A stretch of DNA of 64,000 nucleotides from an uncultured Acetatifactor sp. Lineage in GTDB: Bacteria > Bacillota > Clostridia > Lachnospirales > Lachnospiraceae. Below are positions 49,308 to 58,712 of the stretch, piece by piece (within the stretch, counting starts at the first letter, position 1; each line of letters opens with the position of its first letter). The stretch is taken from NCBI GenBank assembly GCA_949840885.1, contig CATKYJ010000010.1, forward strand, positions 1 through 64,000. Direction: 5' to 3'. The notes beneath the pieces were generated by a model that saw only the letters and a list, made by a program, of their open reading frames with translations, searched no databases and was not told the DNA's origin. Position numbers and translations under genes: made by a program.

Positions 49308-50666
49308 ATGAAAATAATTATTGCCGGCAATGGCAAGATGGGGGCCGCACTGACCCGCCAGCTGACTGCTGAGGGAGATGACCTGACTTTGATCGATTCC
49401 AATCTGAAAGTATTGGAATCCAGCGAAGAACGTTACGACATCATGGTAGTCCATGGGAACTGCGCTTCCATGGAGGTGCTTCTGCAGGCGGGGGTAAAGG
49501 AGGCGGATCTGCTGATCGCCATGGCCGGGGCGGATGAAGTAAACCTCCTATGCTGCATGACCGCCCATGGGCTGAATGCAAAGATCCACACCATTGCCAG
49601 GGTGTGCAATCCGGAATACACCAATCAGATCTATGTCATGCGCGACAAGTTCGCCCTGTCCATGGTGGTGAACCCGGAGCGCCAGGCGGCCACGGAGATC
49701 GAACGTCTGCTGAAATACCCGGGCTTTCTGAAAAGGGACACTTTCACCAAGGGGCGGGTGGAGATCGTGGAACTGCGGATAGACGGCCGCAGCAAGCTCT
49801 GCAATGTGGCCCTGAACGATATGGACGGCATCGTGAAGTGTAAGACCCTGGTGTGCGCCGTGCTGCGGGACGGCAAGGCCGTGGCTCCGGGAGGCAATTT
49901 CGTGCTCCGGGAGGGAGACCGCATCTATGTAACGGCTTTCACGGACACCCTGACGGTTTTGCTGAAGAACCTGGGAGTCGTCACTCACAAGGTAAAGCGG
50001 GTGATGCTCTGCGGCGGGGGGAGGGTCAGCTTTTATCTGACAAAGCTGCTCCAGAACAGCGGCATCCAGGTACAGATCATCGAGCAGGACCCGGAGCGTT
50101 GCAGACAGCTTGCAACTATGCTTCCGGATGCCTGCATCTCCCAGGGGGATTCCAGCAACCAGTTCTTTTTGGAGAGCGAGGGGATTTCCGAATGCGATGC
50201 CCTGGCCACCATGACTGGCATGGACGAACTGAACATGATCATCTCCCTCTATGGGCTGAGCTGCGGCGTGCCCCAGGTCATCACGAAGCTGGGACACATT
50301 GAAAACACAGATCTATTGGGCAGCCTGTCCTTAGGGAGCGTCATCAGTCCAAAGGAGCTGTGCTGCAATACCATCGTGCAGTATGTGAGGGCCATGAAAA
50401 ATCAGACCGGCGCAGCCCTGACCGTGCATACCATAGCGGACGGACAGGCTGAGGCCATGGAGTTTCTGGCGGACGAGGGAACCCATAACTGCGGCAAGCC
50501 CCTGAAGATGCTGAAGCTGAAGAAAGGCGTCTTGGTGGTGTGCATCGCGAAAGGAGCCAGGATGGAGATTCCGAACGGCAACTCGTACTTTAATGCAGGC
50601 GATATCGTCTATGTGGTCACGGGCAGGGAGAAAACGATCTATCAGTTGAACGATATTTTTGAATAA
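49308..50666 (+). CDS. trkA: Trk potassium uptake system regulatory subunit TrkA
   Basis: A 452-residue cytoplasmic protein with the duplicated RCK layout: N-terminal Rossmann motif IIAGNGKMGAAL for NAD(H), a middle TrkA_C domain, a second Rossmann-like half (VMLCGGGRVSFYL) and a final TrkA_C domain. It gates the TrkH channel encoded next. ATG at 49308 is chosen because the conserved domain begins there; the ATG at 49287 is 7 residues upstream. The trkH gene starts 34 bases after the stop. Potassium uptake and osmotic balance are its established roles. Confidence 0.95.
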   Translation: MKIIIAGNGKMGAALTRQLTAEGDDLTLIDSNLKVLESSEERYDIMVVHGNCASMEVLLQAGVKEADLLIAMAGADEVNLLCCMTAHGLNAKIHTIARVCNPEYTNQIYVMRDKFALSMVVNPERQAATEIERLLKYPGFLKRDTFTKGRVEIVELRIDGRSKLCNVALNDMDGIVKCKTLVCAVLRDGKAVAPGGNFVLREGDRIYVTAFTDTLTVLLKNLGVVTHKVKRVMLCGGGRVSFYLTKLLQNSGIQVQIIEQDPERCRQLATMLPDACISQGDSSNQFFLESEGISECDALATMTGMDELNMIISLYGLSCGVPQVITKLGHIENTDLLGSLSLGSVISPKELCCNTIVQYVRAMKNQTGAALTVHTIADGQAEAMEFLADEGTHNCGKPLKMLKLKKGVLVVCIAKGARMEIPNGNSYFNAGDIVYVVTGREKTIYQLNDIFE

Positions 50667-50700
50667 AACGATTTTGGCAAGGACAGGTTGAAAAAAAGAC

Positions 50701-52149
50701 ATGAACTATAAGATGATGGGGAAGTTTATCGGCAGAATCCTGATTGTGGAAGCTGTGTTCATGGTACCCGCTATGCTGATCAGTCTTTGGGAAAAGGAAT
50801 TCGCTTCGGTCATAGCCTTTATGTGGAGCCTGGGAGCACTGCTTGTGGCTGCAGGCGGACTGCTGTGGCTTGGCAGGGGCTCTCAGAAGAAGTTTTACGC
50901 AAAGGAGGGGCTGGCCTGCGTGGGACTGAGCTGGATTGCCATGAGTCTGCTTGGGTGCCTGCCTTTCTTTTTGTCCGGGGTGGTGCCGAATTACATTGAC
51001 GCGCTCTTTGAGATTGTATCGGGCTTTACCACAACAGGGGCCTCCATCCTGCCCCAGGTGGAGGGGCTGCCCAAGGGAATCCTGTACTGGAGGAGTTTCA
51101 GCCACTGGCTGGGCGGCATGGGCGTGCTGGTGTTTCTGCTGGCCATATCTTCCACGGGCGGCAATGGCTTTACCATGCATCTGCTTCGGGCGGAGAGCCC
51201 GGGGCCTAATGTGGGCAAGCTTGTGCCGAAGATGCGAAAGACTGCCACCATTCTGTACCTGATTTATATTCTGCTGACTGTGCTGGACGTGATTTTCCTG
51301 CTTTTTGGGGACATGCCTTTGTTCGAGGCGGTGTGTACGGCTTTCGGAACCGTGGGGACAGGGGGATTTGGCGTCAAAAATGACAGCATGGCCAGCTACA
51401 GCCCCTATATCCAGAATGTGTGCACGGTGTTCATGCTGCTGTGCGGTGTGAATTTCAGCTGTTATTATCTGCTTCTGGTGAAGCAGTTTAAGAGTGTGTT
51501 CAAGGATGAGGAGCTTAGGCTGTATCTGGGCGTGGTACTGGGAAGCATCCTGCTGATCGTATGGAATCTGCGGGGATTTTATGCCACTTTAGGGGAGACG
51601 GTGCGCCATGCGGCTTTTCAGGTAGTAACCATTATGACCACCACGGGATTCGCCACAACGGATTATGAACTGTGGCCGGGACTGTCAAAGGCAATCATGC
51701 TTTGTTTGATGATCCTGGGGGCCAGCGCGGGCAGCACCGGGGGCGGCTTTAAATGCGGCAGGGCGCTGCTGGTGGCAAAAAGCCTCCACAGGAGCGTGCG
51801 CCAGGTGGTGCATCCCCAGAAAGTGCAGGTGGTGCGGCTCAACGGCCATGCGGTGGACGAGAAAGTGCTGCAGAATACCAACGCTTATCTGGCAGCCTAC
51901 GCCATAGCAGTGGTCTTCAGTTTCCTGCTGATTTCGGTGGACGGCTTTTCTATTACCACAAATCTGTCGGCAGTGCTGGCCTGCTTCAATAATATCGGCC
52001 CCGGCTTTGACGCGGTGGGTCCTACCTGCAACTACAGCGCCTACAGCGCATTTTCCAAGATCGTGCTCACCTGGGACATGCTGGCCGGGAGGCTGGAGAT
52101 CTTCCCCATGCTGATCCTGCTGAGCAGATCTACCTGGAAACATCGCTAA
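50701..52149 (+). CDS. trkH: Trk/Ktr potassium transporter membrane subunit TrkH
   Basis: A 482-residue membrane protein with eight or more helices and the repeated potassium-channel-like pore loops of TrkH: GFTTTGASIL, GTVGTGGFGVKN, TTTGFATTDYE and NIGPGFDAVGP occupy the selectivity positions. It transports potassium across the membrane under TrkA control. It is co-transcribed with trkA. No terminator was recognised before the GH27 gene 160 bases downstream. Confidence 0.95.
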   Translation: MNYKMMGKFIGRILIVEAVFMVPAMLISLWEKEFASVIAFMWSLGALLVAAGGLLWLGRGSQKKFYAKEGLACVGLSWIAMSLLGCLPFFLSGVVPNYIDALFEIVSGFTTTGASILPQVEGLPKGILYWRSFSHWLGGMGVLVFLLAISSTGGNGFTMHLLRAESPGPNVGKLVPKMRKTATILYLIYILLTVLDVIFLLFGDMPLFEAVCTAFGTVGTGGFGVKNDSMASYSPYIQNVCTVFMLLCGVNFSCYYLLLVKQFKSVFKDEELRLYLGVVLGSILLIVWNLRGFYATLGETVRHAAFQVVTIMTTTGFATTDYELWPGLSKAIMLCLMILGASAGSTGGGFKCGRALLVAKSLHRSVRQVVHPQKVQVVRLNGHAVDEKVLQNTNAYLAAYAIAVVFSFLLISVDGFSITTNLSAVLACFNNIGPGFDAVGPTCNYSAYSAFSKIVLTWDMLAGRLEIFPMLILLSRSTWKHR

Positions 52150-52199
52150 GGGAAAGTCCTTTGGAAGTTTGTAAACAAGATGGATTATATTGCCATTTT

Positions 52200-52235
52200 C
52201 TTCTTGCCTTTCTCCCGGAAAAGACTTATACTGAA
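52200..52235 (+). promoter_or_regulatory. promoter of the GH27 gene
   Basis: TTGCCT (52204-52209), 17-bp spacer, TATACT (52227-52232). It is placed 80 bases before the gene. No operator-like repeat was noticed nearby. Confidence 0.6.
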
Positions 52236-52312
52236 CATGCGTATCCAAAAACAAAAGGGGGACGCAGGGGATATTAAGAAGACACTATGGGAAGAACAAG
52301 GAGGGAAAGAAG

Positions 52313-53443
52313 ATGGTTAAATTGACACCGCCCATGGGATGGAACTCATGGAATACCTTTGGGGCAGACATCAATGAAAAGCTGATCTTCGACACGGCGG
52401 ACGCCATGGCGGCAAAGGGGCTGCCGGAGAAAGGCTATGAATATCTGGTTATTGACGATTGCTGGTCACTGAAAGAGAGAGATGCCAATGAGCGCCTGGT
52501 GGCGGACCCGGAGAAATTCCCCCACGGCATGAAAGCAGTGGCGGATTACGTGCATTCCAAGGGCCTGAAGTTCGGCATGTATTCCTGCGCGGGGAACCTG
52601 ACCTGCGCCGGTTACCCGGGCAGCTTTGAGCATGAATTCATAGATGCGGAAACCTTTGCGGAGTGGGGCGTGGATTTCCTGAAGTACGATTACTGCTACC
52701 ACAGCCCTATCATACCCGGAAAGTATCTGTACCGCCGCATGGGGCTGGCCCTGGAGAACTGCGGCAGGGATATCCTGTTTTCCGCCTGCTCCTGGGGCAT
52801 AGATGAGACGCACGAGTGGATCAAGACCACGGGCGCGTCCATGTGGCGCTCCACGGGCGATATTTTTGACACCTGGGAATCCGTCAAAGATCTCACCAGA
52901 CAGCAGGAAAAACTCCACCCTTACAATGGAGCGGGATGCTTCAATGACATGGACATGCTGGTGGTGGGCATGTACGGCAAGGGAAACGTAGGCCTGAAAG
53001 GCTGCAGCGATATTCAGTACAGAACCCATTTCTCCATCTGGGCTTTCATGGGTTCGCCTCTGATGATCGGCTGTGACGTCCGGGATATGAGCCAGGCCTC
53101 CCTGGACATCCTCGGCAATGAGGAGATCATCCGCATCAACCAGGACAGACTCTGCAGCCAGCCGGTGAAGCTTGCGGGGACATGGGCGGGAGAGGACCTG
53201 CTTCTGTACTCCAGGCAGCTTGAGAACGGAGATCTGGCCATCGGAATGTTCAATTTAAGCGAGAACAAGACTGTGGGCAGACTGAACCTGGACGAGCTGG
53301 GGCTTCCTTTCAGCACCGGCAGGACGCTGGACGCAAAGGAGCTCTGGACAGGGGAGCGCGTGGAGGTGAAGAACGCCACGATCATCCGGGAGCTGGAGCC
53401 TTTTGACTGCGCCATGATCCGGGCCAAGGTGGTCAAACTGTGA
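52313..53443 (+). CDS. GH27 alpha-galactosidase, cytoplasmic
   Basis: A 376-residue GH27 enzyme without signal peptide. MGWNSWNTF opens the barrel; YLVIDDCW follows; the nucleophile Asp is in FLKYDYC (D126) and the acid/base Asp in MWRSTGDIFD (D183). GH27 enzymes remove alpha-linked galactose (or N-acetylgalactosamine or arabinopyranose). The GTG of the small Cys-rich gene at 53440 overlaps its stop. The ATG follows AAGGAGG. It may process imported alpha-galactosides; no transporter is directly adjacent. Confidence 0.92.
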   Translation: MVKLTPPMGWNSWNTFGADINEKLIFDTADAMAAKGLPEKGYEYLVIDDCWSLKERDANERLVADPEKFPHGMKAVADYVHSKGLKFGMYSCAGNLTCAGYPGSFEHEFIDAETFAEWGVDFLKYDYCYHSPIIPGKYLYRRMGLALENCGRDILFSACSWGIDETHEWIKTTGASMWRSTGDIFDTWESVKDLTRQQEKLHPYNGAGCFNDMDMLVVGMYGKGNVGLKGCSDIQYRTHFSIWAFMGSPLMIGCDVRDMSQASLDILGNEEIIRINQDRLCSQPVKLAGTWAGEDLLLYSRQLENGDLAIGMFNLSENKTVGRLNLDELGLPFSTGRTLDAKELWTGERVEVKNATIIRELEPFDCAMIRAKVVKL

Positions 53444-53634
53444 CAAGCGGCTGTATGGAGTGCGGGAAAGCGCTCTCCTATAATGAAATCGGCGCTTATA
53501 AAAAGTTCGTGAACCGGGGGAGCACGCGGTTTCTGTGTAAGACATGCCTTGCCAGAAAGCTGGACGTGACCACAGAGGAGATCGACAGGAAAATTGAACA
53601 GTTCAGGATGCAGGGGTGTACATTGTTTGTTTAG
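53440..53634 (+). CDS. small Cys-rich protein with two CxxC pairs
   Basis: A 64-residue protein with CMEC near the N-terminus and CKTC at about residues 33-36, the spacing of a zinc knuckle or ribbon. The C-terminal helix follows (TTEEIDRKIEQF). GTG at 53440 overlaps the GH27 stop codon, so it is coupled to GH27 translation. Similar short proteins occur in Lachnospiraceae genomes as I recall them but have no known role. A terminator hairpin follows at 53661. Confidence 0.65.
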   Translation: MTSGCMECGKALSYNEIGAYKKFVNRGSTRFLCKTCLARKLDVTTEEIDRKIEQFRMQGCTLFV

Positions 53635-53660
53635 AGCTACTTTGTGCAAATATGGGGAAA

Positions 53661-53692
53661 GAGGTCTGCCGGTGAGGTCAGGCCTCCTTTTT
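53661..53692 (+). terminator. intrinsic terminator after the Cys-rich protein gene
   Basis: GAGGTCTGCC (53661-53670) pairs with GGTCAGGCCTC up to 53686 with one wobble and one mismatch, followed by CTTTTT. It closes the GH27 operon. From there to 54007 I see no gene, only GC-skewed sequence leading into the next ribosome site. Confidence 0.7.
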
Positions 53693-54007
53693 GCGTGCAA
53701 AAGCACTGACGGTTTCCGGTTCGTATTTTGTAAGAAAAGCCTCGCTTTTTGGTGTTGCGGTGTTATATGTCTGGCAATATAATGAAGCTGTGTTTTAAGC
53801 GGCCGAGCGGCTGAGCGCCTGACATGGGCTGCATGGGCTCACGGCCTGTTTACGGGCAGGTCCGCATATGGAGTTTTGCTGCTTATGTGGCATGCGGCTG
53901 CGCGGCGGGCAGGGAAGAAAGGATCCCCCTGCCCGGCTGACAGAAAAATGCGGCGCTGACAGAAAGCCGGCAGGGCGGGACGTATGGGAAGACAGGAGGG
54001 ACAACAG

Positions 54008-54793
54008 ATGGAGCATGGATTGAAAATAGTGACTTTTAATTTGCGAGGAAGCTGGCAGGGGGACGGAATCAACGCGTTCGTCCACCGGGCCGGCGGTATC
54101 CTGCACAAACTGGATTTAGAGGAGCCGGATGTGGTATGCTTCCAGGAAGTATCGGAACAGATCAATGATTTCCTGAGACGGCACCTGCCGGAATATCTGA
54201 TCCTGTACCGGGGACGCTATGAGAAGATGGACGGGGAAGGACTGGCAGTGGCAATACGGCGCAGCACCGTGGAGGTGCTTTCCGCAGACTGTTTCTGGCT
54301 GTCTCCTGCGCCCTATGAGCCGGGATCCCGCTTTGAGGAGCAAAGCGACTGCCCCAGGATATGCCAGGTTCTGCTGATGCGCTGCCTGGATACCGGAGAG
54401 GTGTTCTGGGTGTACAATAACCATCTGGATCATATCAGCGACAGTGCGCGTATCCTGGGAATCCGGCAGGTGTTGGAGCGGGTGTGGGAGGATCGGCAGA
54501 AATTTGAATTTCCGGTATTTGTCCTGGGAGACTTTAACGCGTATCCGGGCAGTGAAACCATTCGCTACTGCAATGAATATGAGAAATTCCCGATTGTAAA
54601 TCTGACACAGGACTGCGGATGCACATGCCATGAATTCGGAAAACTCGGGGAGGATGGGGGCCAGATTGACTATATCTACGCGGATGGGGCCACCGCGGAA
54701 AAGAAGCACGAGATCGCGATTTGGAAAGACGAGACGGACGGCATCTATTTGTCGGATCATTATCCGGTGGCACTTTCCATTGCGCTTTCATGA
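54008..54793 (+). CDS. endonuclease/exonuclease/phosphatase family protein
   Basis: A 261-residue EEP-fold phosphodiesterase with the full metal-site pattern: VTFNLRG, VVCFQEVSE (catalytic Glu), YNNHLDH, LGDFNAYPG (Asp-Asn pair), GQIDYIYADG and LSDHYPVAL (Asp-His). It may hydrolyse phosphodiester or phosphate bonds in nucleic acids, inositol phosphates or sphingomyelin; the substrate cannot be assigned. No signal peptide. ATG at 54008 is chosen because GGAGGGACA lies upstream; ATG at 53984 is weaker. It precedes the beta-helix protein by 23 bases and probably shares its transcript. Confidence 0.85.
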   Translation: MEHGLKIVTFNLRGSWQGDGINAFVHRAGGILHKLDLEEPDVVCFQEVSEQINDFLRRHLPEYLILYRGRYEKMDGEGLAVAIRRSTVEVLSADCFWLSPAPYEPGSRFEEQSDCPRICQVLLMRCLDTGEVFWVYNNHLDHISDSARILGIRQVLERVWEDRQKFEFPVFVLGDFNAYPGSETIRYCNEYEKFPIVNLTQDCGCTCHEFGKLGEDGGQIDYIYADGATAEKKHEIAIWKDETDGIYLSDHYPVALSIALS

Positions 54794-54815
54794 AGAATCA
54801 TAAGGAGAATGTGGG

Positions 54816-57230
54816 ATGAATCATACTTTCTATGTGGACAGCTGCAAAGAAAACGCCGATGCCATTCAAAAGCTTTTGGACTCCTGCGCGGGGCAGGAGT
54901 CGCTGATCGTGTTTCGGGAGGGAGATTACTATTTTGACAAAGGGCTTGTGCTGACGGAAAAACACAGGGACCTGACCCTGCGGGGGGAGGGACGTGTGCG
55001 TTTCATAGGGGGGAAGAGGCTTACGGACTTTCAGAAAGCCTCACAGACTCCTGAGGCGGCGAGACTTGCCCCTGAGGTCAGAGACCATGTTTATGTATGC
55101 GATCTGTCGAAAGCGGGAATTCCCGCTGCAGGCGGCTTTGTGTCCAGGGGATACGCCCGTCAGGTTGCGCCCTCCCATTCGGAATTGTTTTTGGACACCG
55201 TTCCCATGAATCTGTCTCAGTATCCCAAAGGAGACGGGTTTCTGACCATCACAGGTGTGGGAAAAGAGATGCTGGACAGAGACTGGAACGTAAAGGGCGG
55301 CGAACTGGAAGGCGGCTATTACTATGAGGACGAGCGCCCAAAGCACTGGGCCGAATCCGGACAGATATGGACCCTTGGCTACTGGGCCTATGACTGGGCA
55401 AATTCCGTGGAGCAGATCCGGCAGCTGGATGCGGACAGGAAATTCATAAAAAACCATCCGCCATACGGCAATCAGTATTATAAAGAGGGACAGAGGTTCC
55501 GCTTCTACCATGTGCTGGAGGAGGTGAACCGGCCCGGAGACTATTATATAGACTATGACAGCAATATGGCATATTTCTACCCGGAAGCCATGAACCCGGA
55601 CACAGAGGTAATCATTTCCATGCTGGACGAGCCGTTTCTTGTGATGAGGGAGAGCAGCCGGATCCTTGTGGAGAACATTACATTTGAGATGGTCAGAGGC
55701 CATGGAGTCCGATGCGAGTACACCATGGATGTGACTTTCGACAGATGCTGCTTCCGCAATATCGGCAATTATGCCCTGGGATTTGTGCAGGGAAAAAGAA
55801 ACTGCGTCAGAAACAGCGACCTTCATGACTGCGGCGACAGCGGAATCGTCATGCTGGGCGGCAACCGCCGAACCCTGGAGTCTGCGGACGGGATGGTGGA
55901 AAACAACCATATTTACCGTATAGCAAAGTGGTCGAAATGCTATCAGCCGGGCATTTCCCTGACCGGGGTGGGTATGACGGCGAGACATAATCTGATTCAC
56001 GACTGTCCGCATACGGCCATTATGTACTGGGGAAACGAAATGACCATAGAGGACAACGAGATTTACAGTGTAGTGATGGAAACGGGGGATGCCGGCGCGA
56101 TCTATACGGGCCGCGATTATACGTTCCGCGGCAACAGGGTGAACCACAACTATCTGCATCATCTCGGAGGAGTGGGAATCGGCACTATGGCGATCTATAA
56201 TGACGATGCAGTATCCGGCACGGAAATGAGGGACAATTTCTTTGAGGAGGTCTCCCGGGGCGCTTTCATGGGAGGCGGCCGGGACTTTGTGGTAAAGAAC
56301 AATGTGTTCGTAAAATGCTACCCTGCCATTGCCTTTGACTGTCGGGGAGCGGACGACAATCCGGTGTGGCGGAGCATGGTGGAGAATACGCTGAGAGAGC
56401 ATTTTTACAGTATTCAGGCATTTCCACTGCAGGGGATTCTGACGGAGTACGAGAGACGGGAATATGAGAAAGAGGAAGATAAGCGGATCAACGCCATGGA
56501 CAGCGAGTATATTCGCCGTTATCCGGAACTGGCGCGCATAGACCAGTTCTACCGCAATCCGGTCAACGGGGAGACCAGGATTCCGGGAAGCGCTTTGATA
56601 GAAAACAATGTGTTCTGCTCCAAGCCCACATTCCGCTACCGGTTTGTGGAGCCGGAGAAGACCTATTATGAGGATGGAAAAAAGCTGGAACATCCGGACG
56701 AACACCTCAAAAGCTATATTACGGATACCACCCGGGATATCCGCTTTACCATCGGCGGGGAAAAGGGGGATCTGCGCTGGAACAGCAACTATCCTGCGGT
56801 GCCTGAGGACTTCGTGGATGCAAAGTGGGGCGATCTGGCACTGCGTCCGGGTTCAAAGGCCTTTTCTTACGGCTATGTGGACTCTGATTTTGCCTCTATC
56901 GGACTGGAGGAGGAAAAAAGAAGCGTAAATCCGCCCCGTGTAAGGACCTGTGTCTTCCTTTCCGGGCATCAGGAAAACACCGTGACCGTGGGCCTGAGGA
57001 ATCAGAGCGATGTCCCCGTTCACGGCACCCTGCAGGTATACGCCCCTGAGGATGTGGTATTTGCGGCCAGGGACATAACTTTTGAGGCAGGCCCCGGGGA
57101 GGAAAGGGAATATACGCTTGAGGTGCTGGAATGCGGCGGGGAGTTTGAGATGGAAGTGCGCTCGGATACGGCGGGGGTGCGGCCTTCCAGGGGAATCATA
57201 GGGATCCCCGCAAAAAAGCAGACTCATTAG
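54816..57230 (+). CDS. right-handed parallel beta-helix protein, GH141-like glycosidase candidate
   Basis: An 804-residue cytoplasmic protein (no signal peptide). The N-terminal part has a pectate-lyase-like start (NADAIQKLLDS, REGDYYFDKGLVL). Residues about 270-540 form a parallel beta-helix with repeats such as SRILVENITFEMVRGHGV, NNHIYRIAKWSKCYQ and MTIEDNEIYSVVMETGDAG. The WTLGYWAYDWANSVEQI block resembles the GH141 family, some members of which act on fucosides or xylan; I cannot confirm the family. The C-terminal 120 residues are an immunoglobulin-like fold. Catalytic residues were not identified. The EEP gene upstream is on the same transcript. Confidence 0.72.
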   Translation: MNHTFYVDSCKENADAIQKLLDSCAGQESLIVFREGDYYFDKGLVLTEKHRDLTLRGEGRVRFIGGKRLTDFQKASQTPEAARLAPEVRDHVYVCDLSKAGIPAAGGFVSRGYARQVAPSHSELFLDTVPMNLSQYPKGDGFLTITGVGKEMLDRDWNVKGGELEGGYYYEDERPKHWAESGQIWTLGYWAYDWANSVEQIRQLDADRKFIKNHPPYGNQYYKEGQRFRFYHVLEEVNRPGDYYIDYDSNMAYFYPEAMNPDTEVIISMLDEPFLVMRESSRILVENITFEMVRGHGVRCEYTMDVTFDRCCFRNIGNYALGFVQGKRNCVRNSDLHDCGDSGIVMLGGNRRTLESADGMVENNHIYRIAKWSKCYQPGISLTGVGMTARHNLIHDCPHTAIMYWGNEMTIEDNEIYSVVMETGDAGAIYTGRDYTFRGNRVNHNYLHHLGGVGIGTMAIYNDDAVSGTEMRDNFFEEVSRGAFMGGGRDFVVKNNVFVKCYPAIAFDCRGADDNPVWRSMVENTLREHFYSIQAFPLQGILTEYERREYEKEEDKRINAMDSEYIRRYPELARIDQFYRNPVNGETRIPGSALIENNVFCSKPTFRYRFVEPEKTYYEDGKKLEHPDEHLKSYITDTTRDIRFTIGGEKGDLRWNSNYPAVPEDFVDAKWGDLALRPGSKAFSYGYVDSDFASIGLEEEKRSVNPPRVRTCVFLSGHQENTVTVGLRNQSDVPVHGTLQVYAPEDVVFAARDITFEAGPGEEREYTLEVLECGGEFEMEVRSDTAGVRPSRGIIGIPAKKQTH

Positions 57231-57757
57231 ACAGAAAGAGGGAGACAACCACTGCCAGGGATTCTTTCCCTGTGCCTAAAAGGACATGACCGGGCCGCTT
57301 AAGCCCATTGAGACTGCCCTGGAACCGGTGGCGGATCTGCGCAGATCCGGCGGCCTTTGGCCAATCACCATAAAGATCATGGACGATATCTACTGCCTGG
57401 AAAAGCCCCTGCTTTTGGACGGAAAAGTCAGCGATGTGACCATTGAGCCTTTTTCGTGGACATTGCTTAGCGGGGGCATCCGGGTTATCATATTTTCCGG
57501 GGCGTAATTTCACACGTTTCGGACATGCTTCCCGTCATGCTTGCCTCAATTCCTTTCCCATCGGCTTATCTTGTCATAAAAAAGGAATAAATCGGCTAAT
57601 TTCTCATAAAAAATCGTTAAAACTGTGTCGCTACGTGGTATAACTGCGGATTTTATAAATAAAGGCTCTTTTTTTGTCGTTGTGGACTCTGATATCGTAA
57701 AATATAATTACTTATAGAAAGAGCAAGAGAGAACAAGAAAAAGGAGATGAGGGTGTA
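57231..57757. promoter_or_regulatory. intergenic region before the LplB-type transporter operon
   Basis: No convincing gene. A 73-residue frame (57286-57507) has no family and only a poorly spaced AGGA before its ATG. Two imperfect direct repeats, TCGGCT plus an A/T-rich tail with CATAAAAAA, start at 57561 and 57592 (period 31). The promoter is TTGTGG (57680-57685), 17-bp spacer, TATAAT (57703-57708), about 50 bases before the permease gene. Confidence 0.55.
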
Positions 57758-58699
57758 TTGAAGAAAAAAAATACGATTTTGACACATGACAAGAACCTGA
57801 CGCCTGGTTTCAGGTTATTCCTTATGACCTTGCCGTTTCTGGCGCTGGTATTCATTTTTTCCTATTTGCCGTTGTGGGGATGGCGGTATGCGTTTTACGA
57901 TTACCGTCCGCCCAAGGCATTGTCGGATTGTACTTTTGTAGGGTTTAAGCATATCACTTCAATGGTTGGAAATCCGGCTTTGGCGAAAAATGTATTTCGG
58001 GTTTTGAAGAATACCCTGGGGATGAGCCTTTTAGGCATGGCCACATCCTGGATTCCCATGCTTTTTGCAATGTTTCTGGCAGAAATCAAAAGTGTGAGAT
58101 ATCGTAAGTTTGTTCAGATTACGACTACTATTCCCAACTTTATCAGCTGGATTATCGTGTATTCCATTGCTTTTGCAGTTTTTTCATCATCGGATGGCCT
58201 GATTAATAATGTGATGGCTGCATTTAATCCGGAGTGGAAGCGAATCAATTTTCTGGCTGATGCAAATCACATGTGGCTGAAAATGTGGGCTTGGGGACAG
58301 TGGAAAGGTCTGGGTTACAGTGCGATCCTTTATATTTCTTCCATTGCGGGCATTGATCAGGAGATGTATGAAGCTGCTTCTATCGATGGAGCAGGAAGAT
58401 TTCAGAAGATGCGATATATTACTTTCCCTTGCCTTTTGCCTACCTTTATCACTTTGTTAATTATCAATGTGGGCAATTTCCTTAACAGAGGAATGGATCA
58501 GTATTTTGCTTTCCAGAATGCGTTGAACAAAGAATATATTGAAGTCATTGATTTATATGTATACAATCAGGGGATTGTGGGAAATGCCATGTCGTTCTCT
58601 ACGGCGGTGGGCATGACAAAATCGCTGATCAGTCTTGTGCTGTTGTTTATAGCCAATACGGTTTCCAAGGTGTTCCGTGACGGCGAGAGTATTTTCTAA
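57758..58699 (+). CDS. ABC transporter permease, LplB/CUT1 type
   Basis: A 313-residue permease with six predicted helices and the EAA loop EMYEAASIDGAGRFQK followed by ITFP. It has the LplB style of N-terminus (LPFLALVFIFSYLPLWGWRYAFYDYRPP). The TTG start at 57758 lies after GATGAGGG with GGAG further upstream. It is the first gene of a four-gene set: two permeases, lipoprotein and sensor kinase. LplB/YtcP-type systems carry oligosaccharides such as those from plant or host glycans; the ligand is unknown. Confidence 0.88.
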   Translation: MKKKNTILTHDKNLTPGFRLFLMTLPFLALVFIFSYLPLWGWRYAFYDYRPPKALSDCTFVGFKHITSMVGNPALAKNVFRVLKNTLGMSLLGMATSWIPMLFAMFLAEIKSVRYRKFVQITTTIPNFISWIIVYSIAFAVFSSSDGLINNVMAAFNPEWKRINFLADANHMWLKMWAWGQWKGLGYSAILYISSIAGIDQEMYEAASIDGAGRFQKMRYITFPCLLPTFITLLIINVGNFLNRGMDQYFAFQNALNKEYIEVIDLYVYNQGIVGNAMSFSTAVGMTKSLISLVLLFIANTVSKVFRDGESIF

Positions 58700-58712
58700 G
58701 GAGGTGCGTTGG

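Noticed and set aside
55041..56705. Long minus-strand open frame (554 codons) opposite the beta-helix gene
   Set aside because: It lies entirely antisense to a gene with a clear beta-helix pattern. Its translation is rich in His, Val and Arg with no recognisable domain, and it lacks a ribosome site. It is the mirror of codon bias on the other strand.
57286..57507. 73-residue frame between the beta-helix and permease genes
   Set aside because: No family resemblance, poor ribosome-site spacing, and it lies in a promoter-containing gap; not enough support to call a gene.
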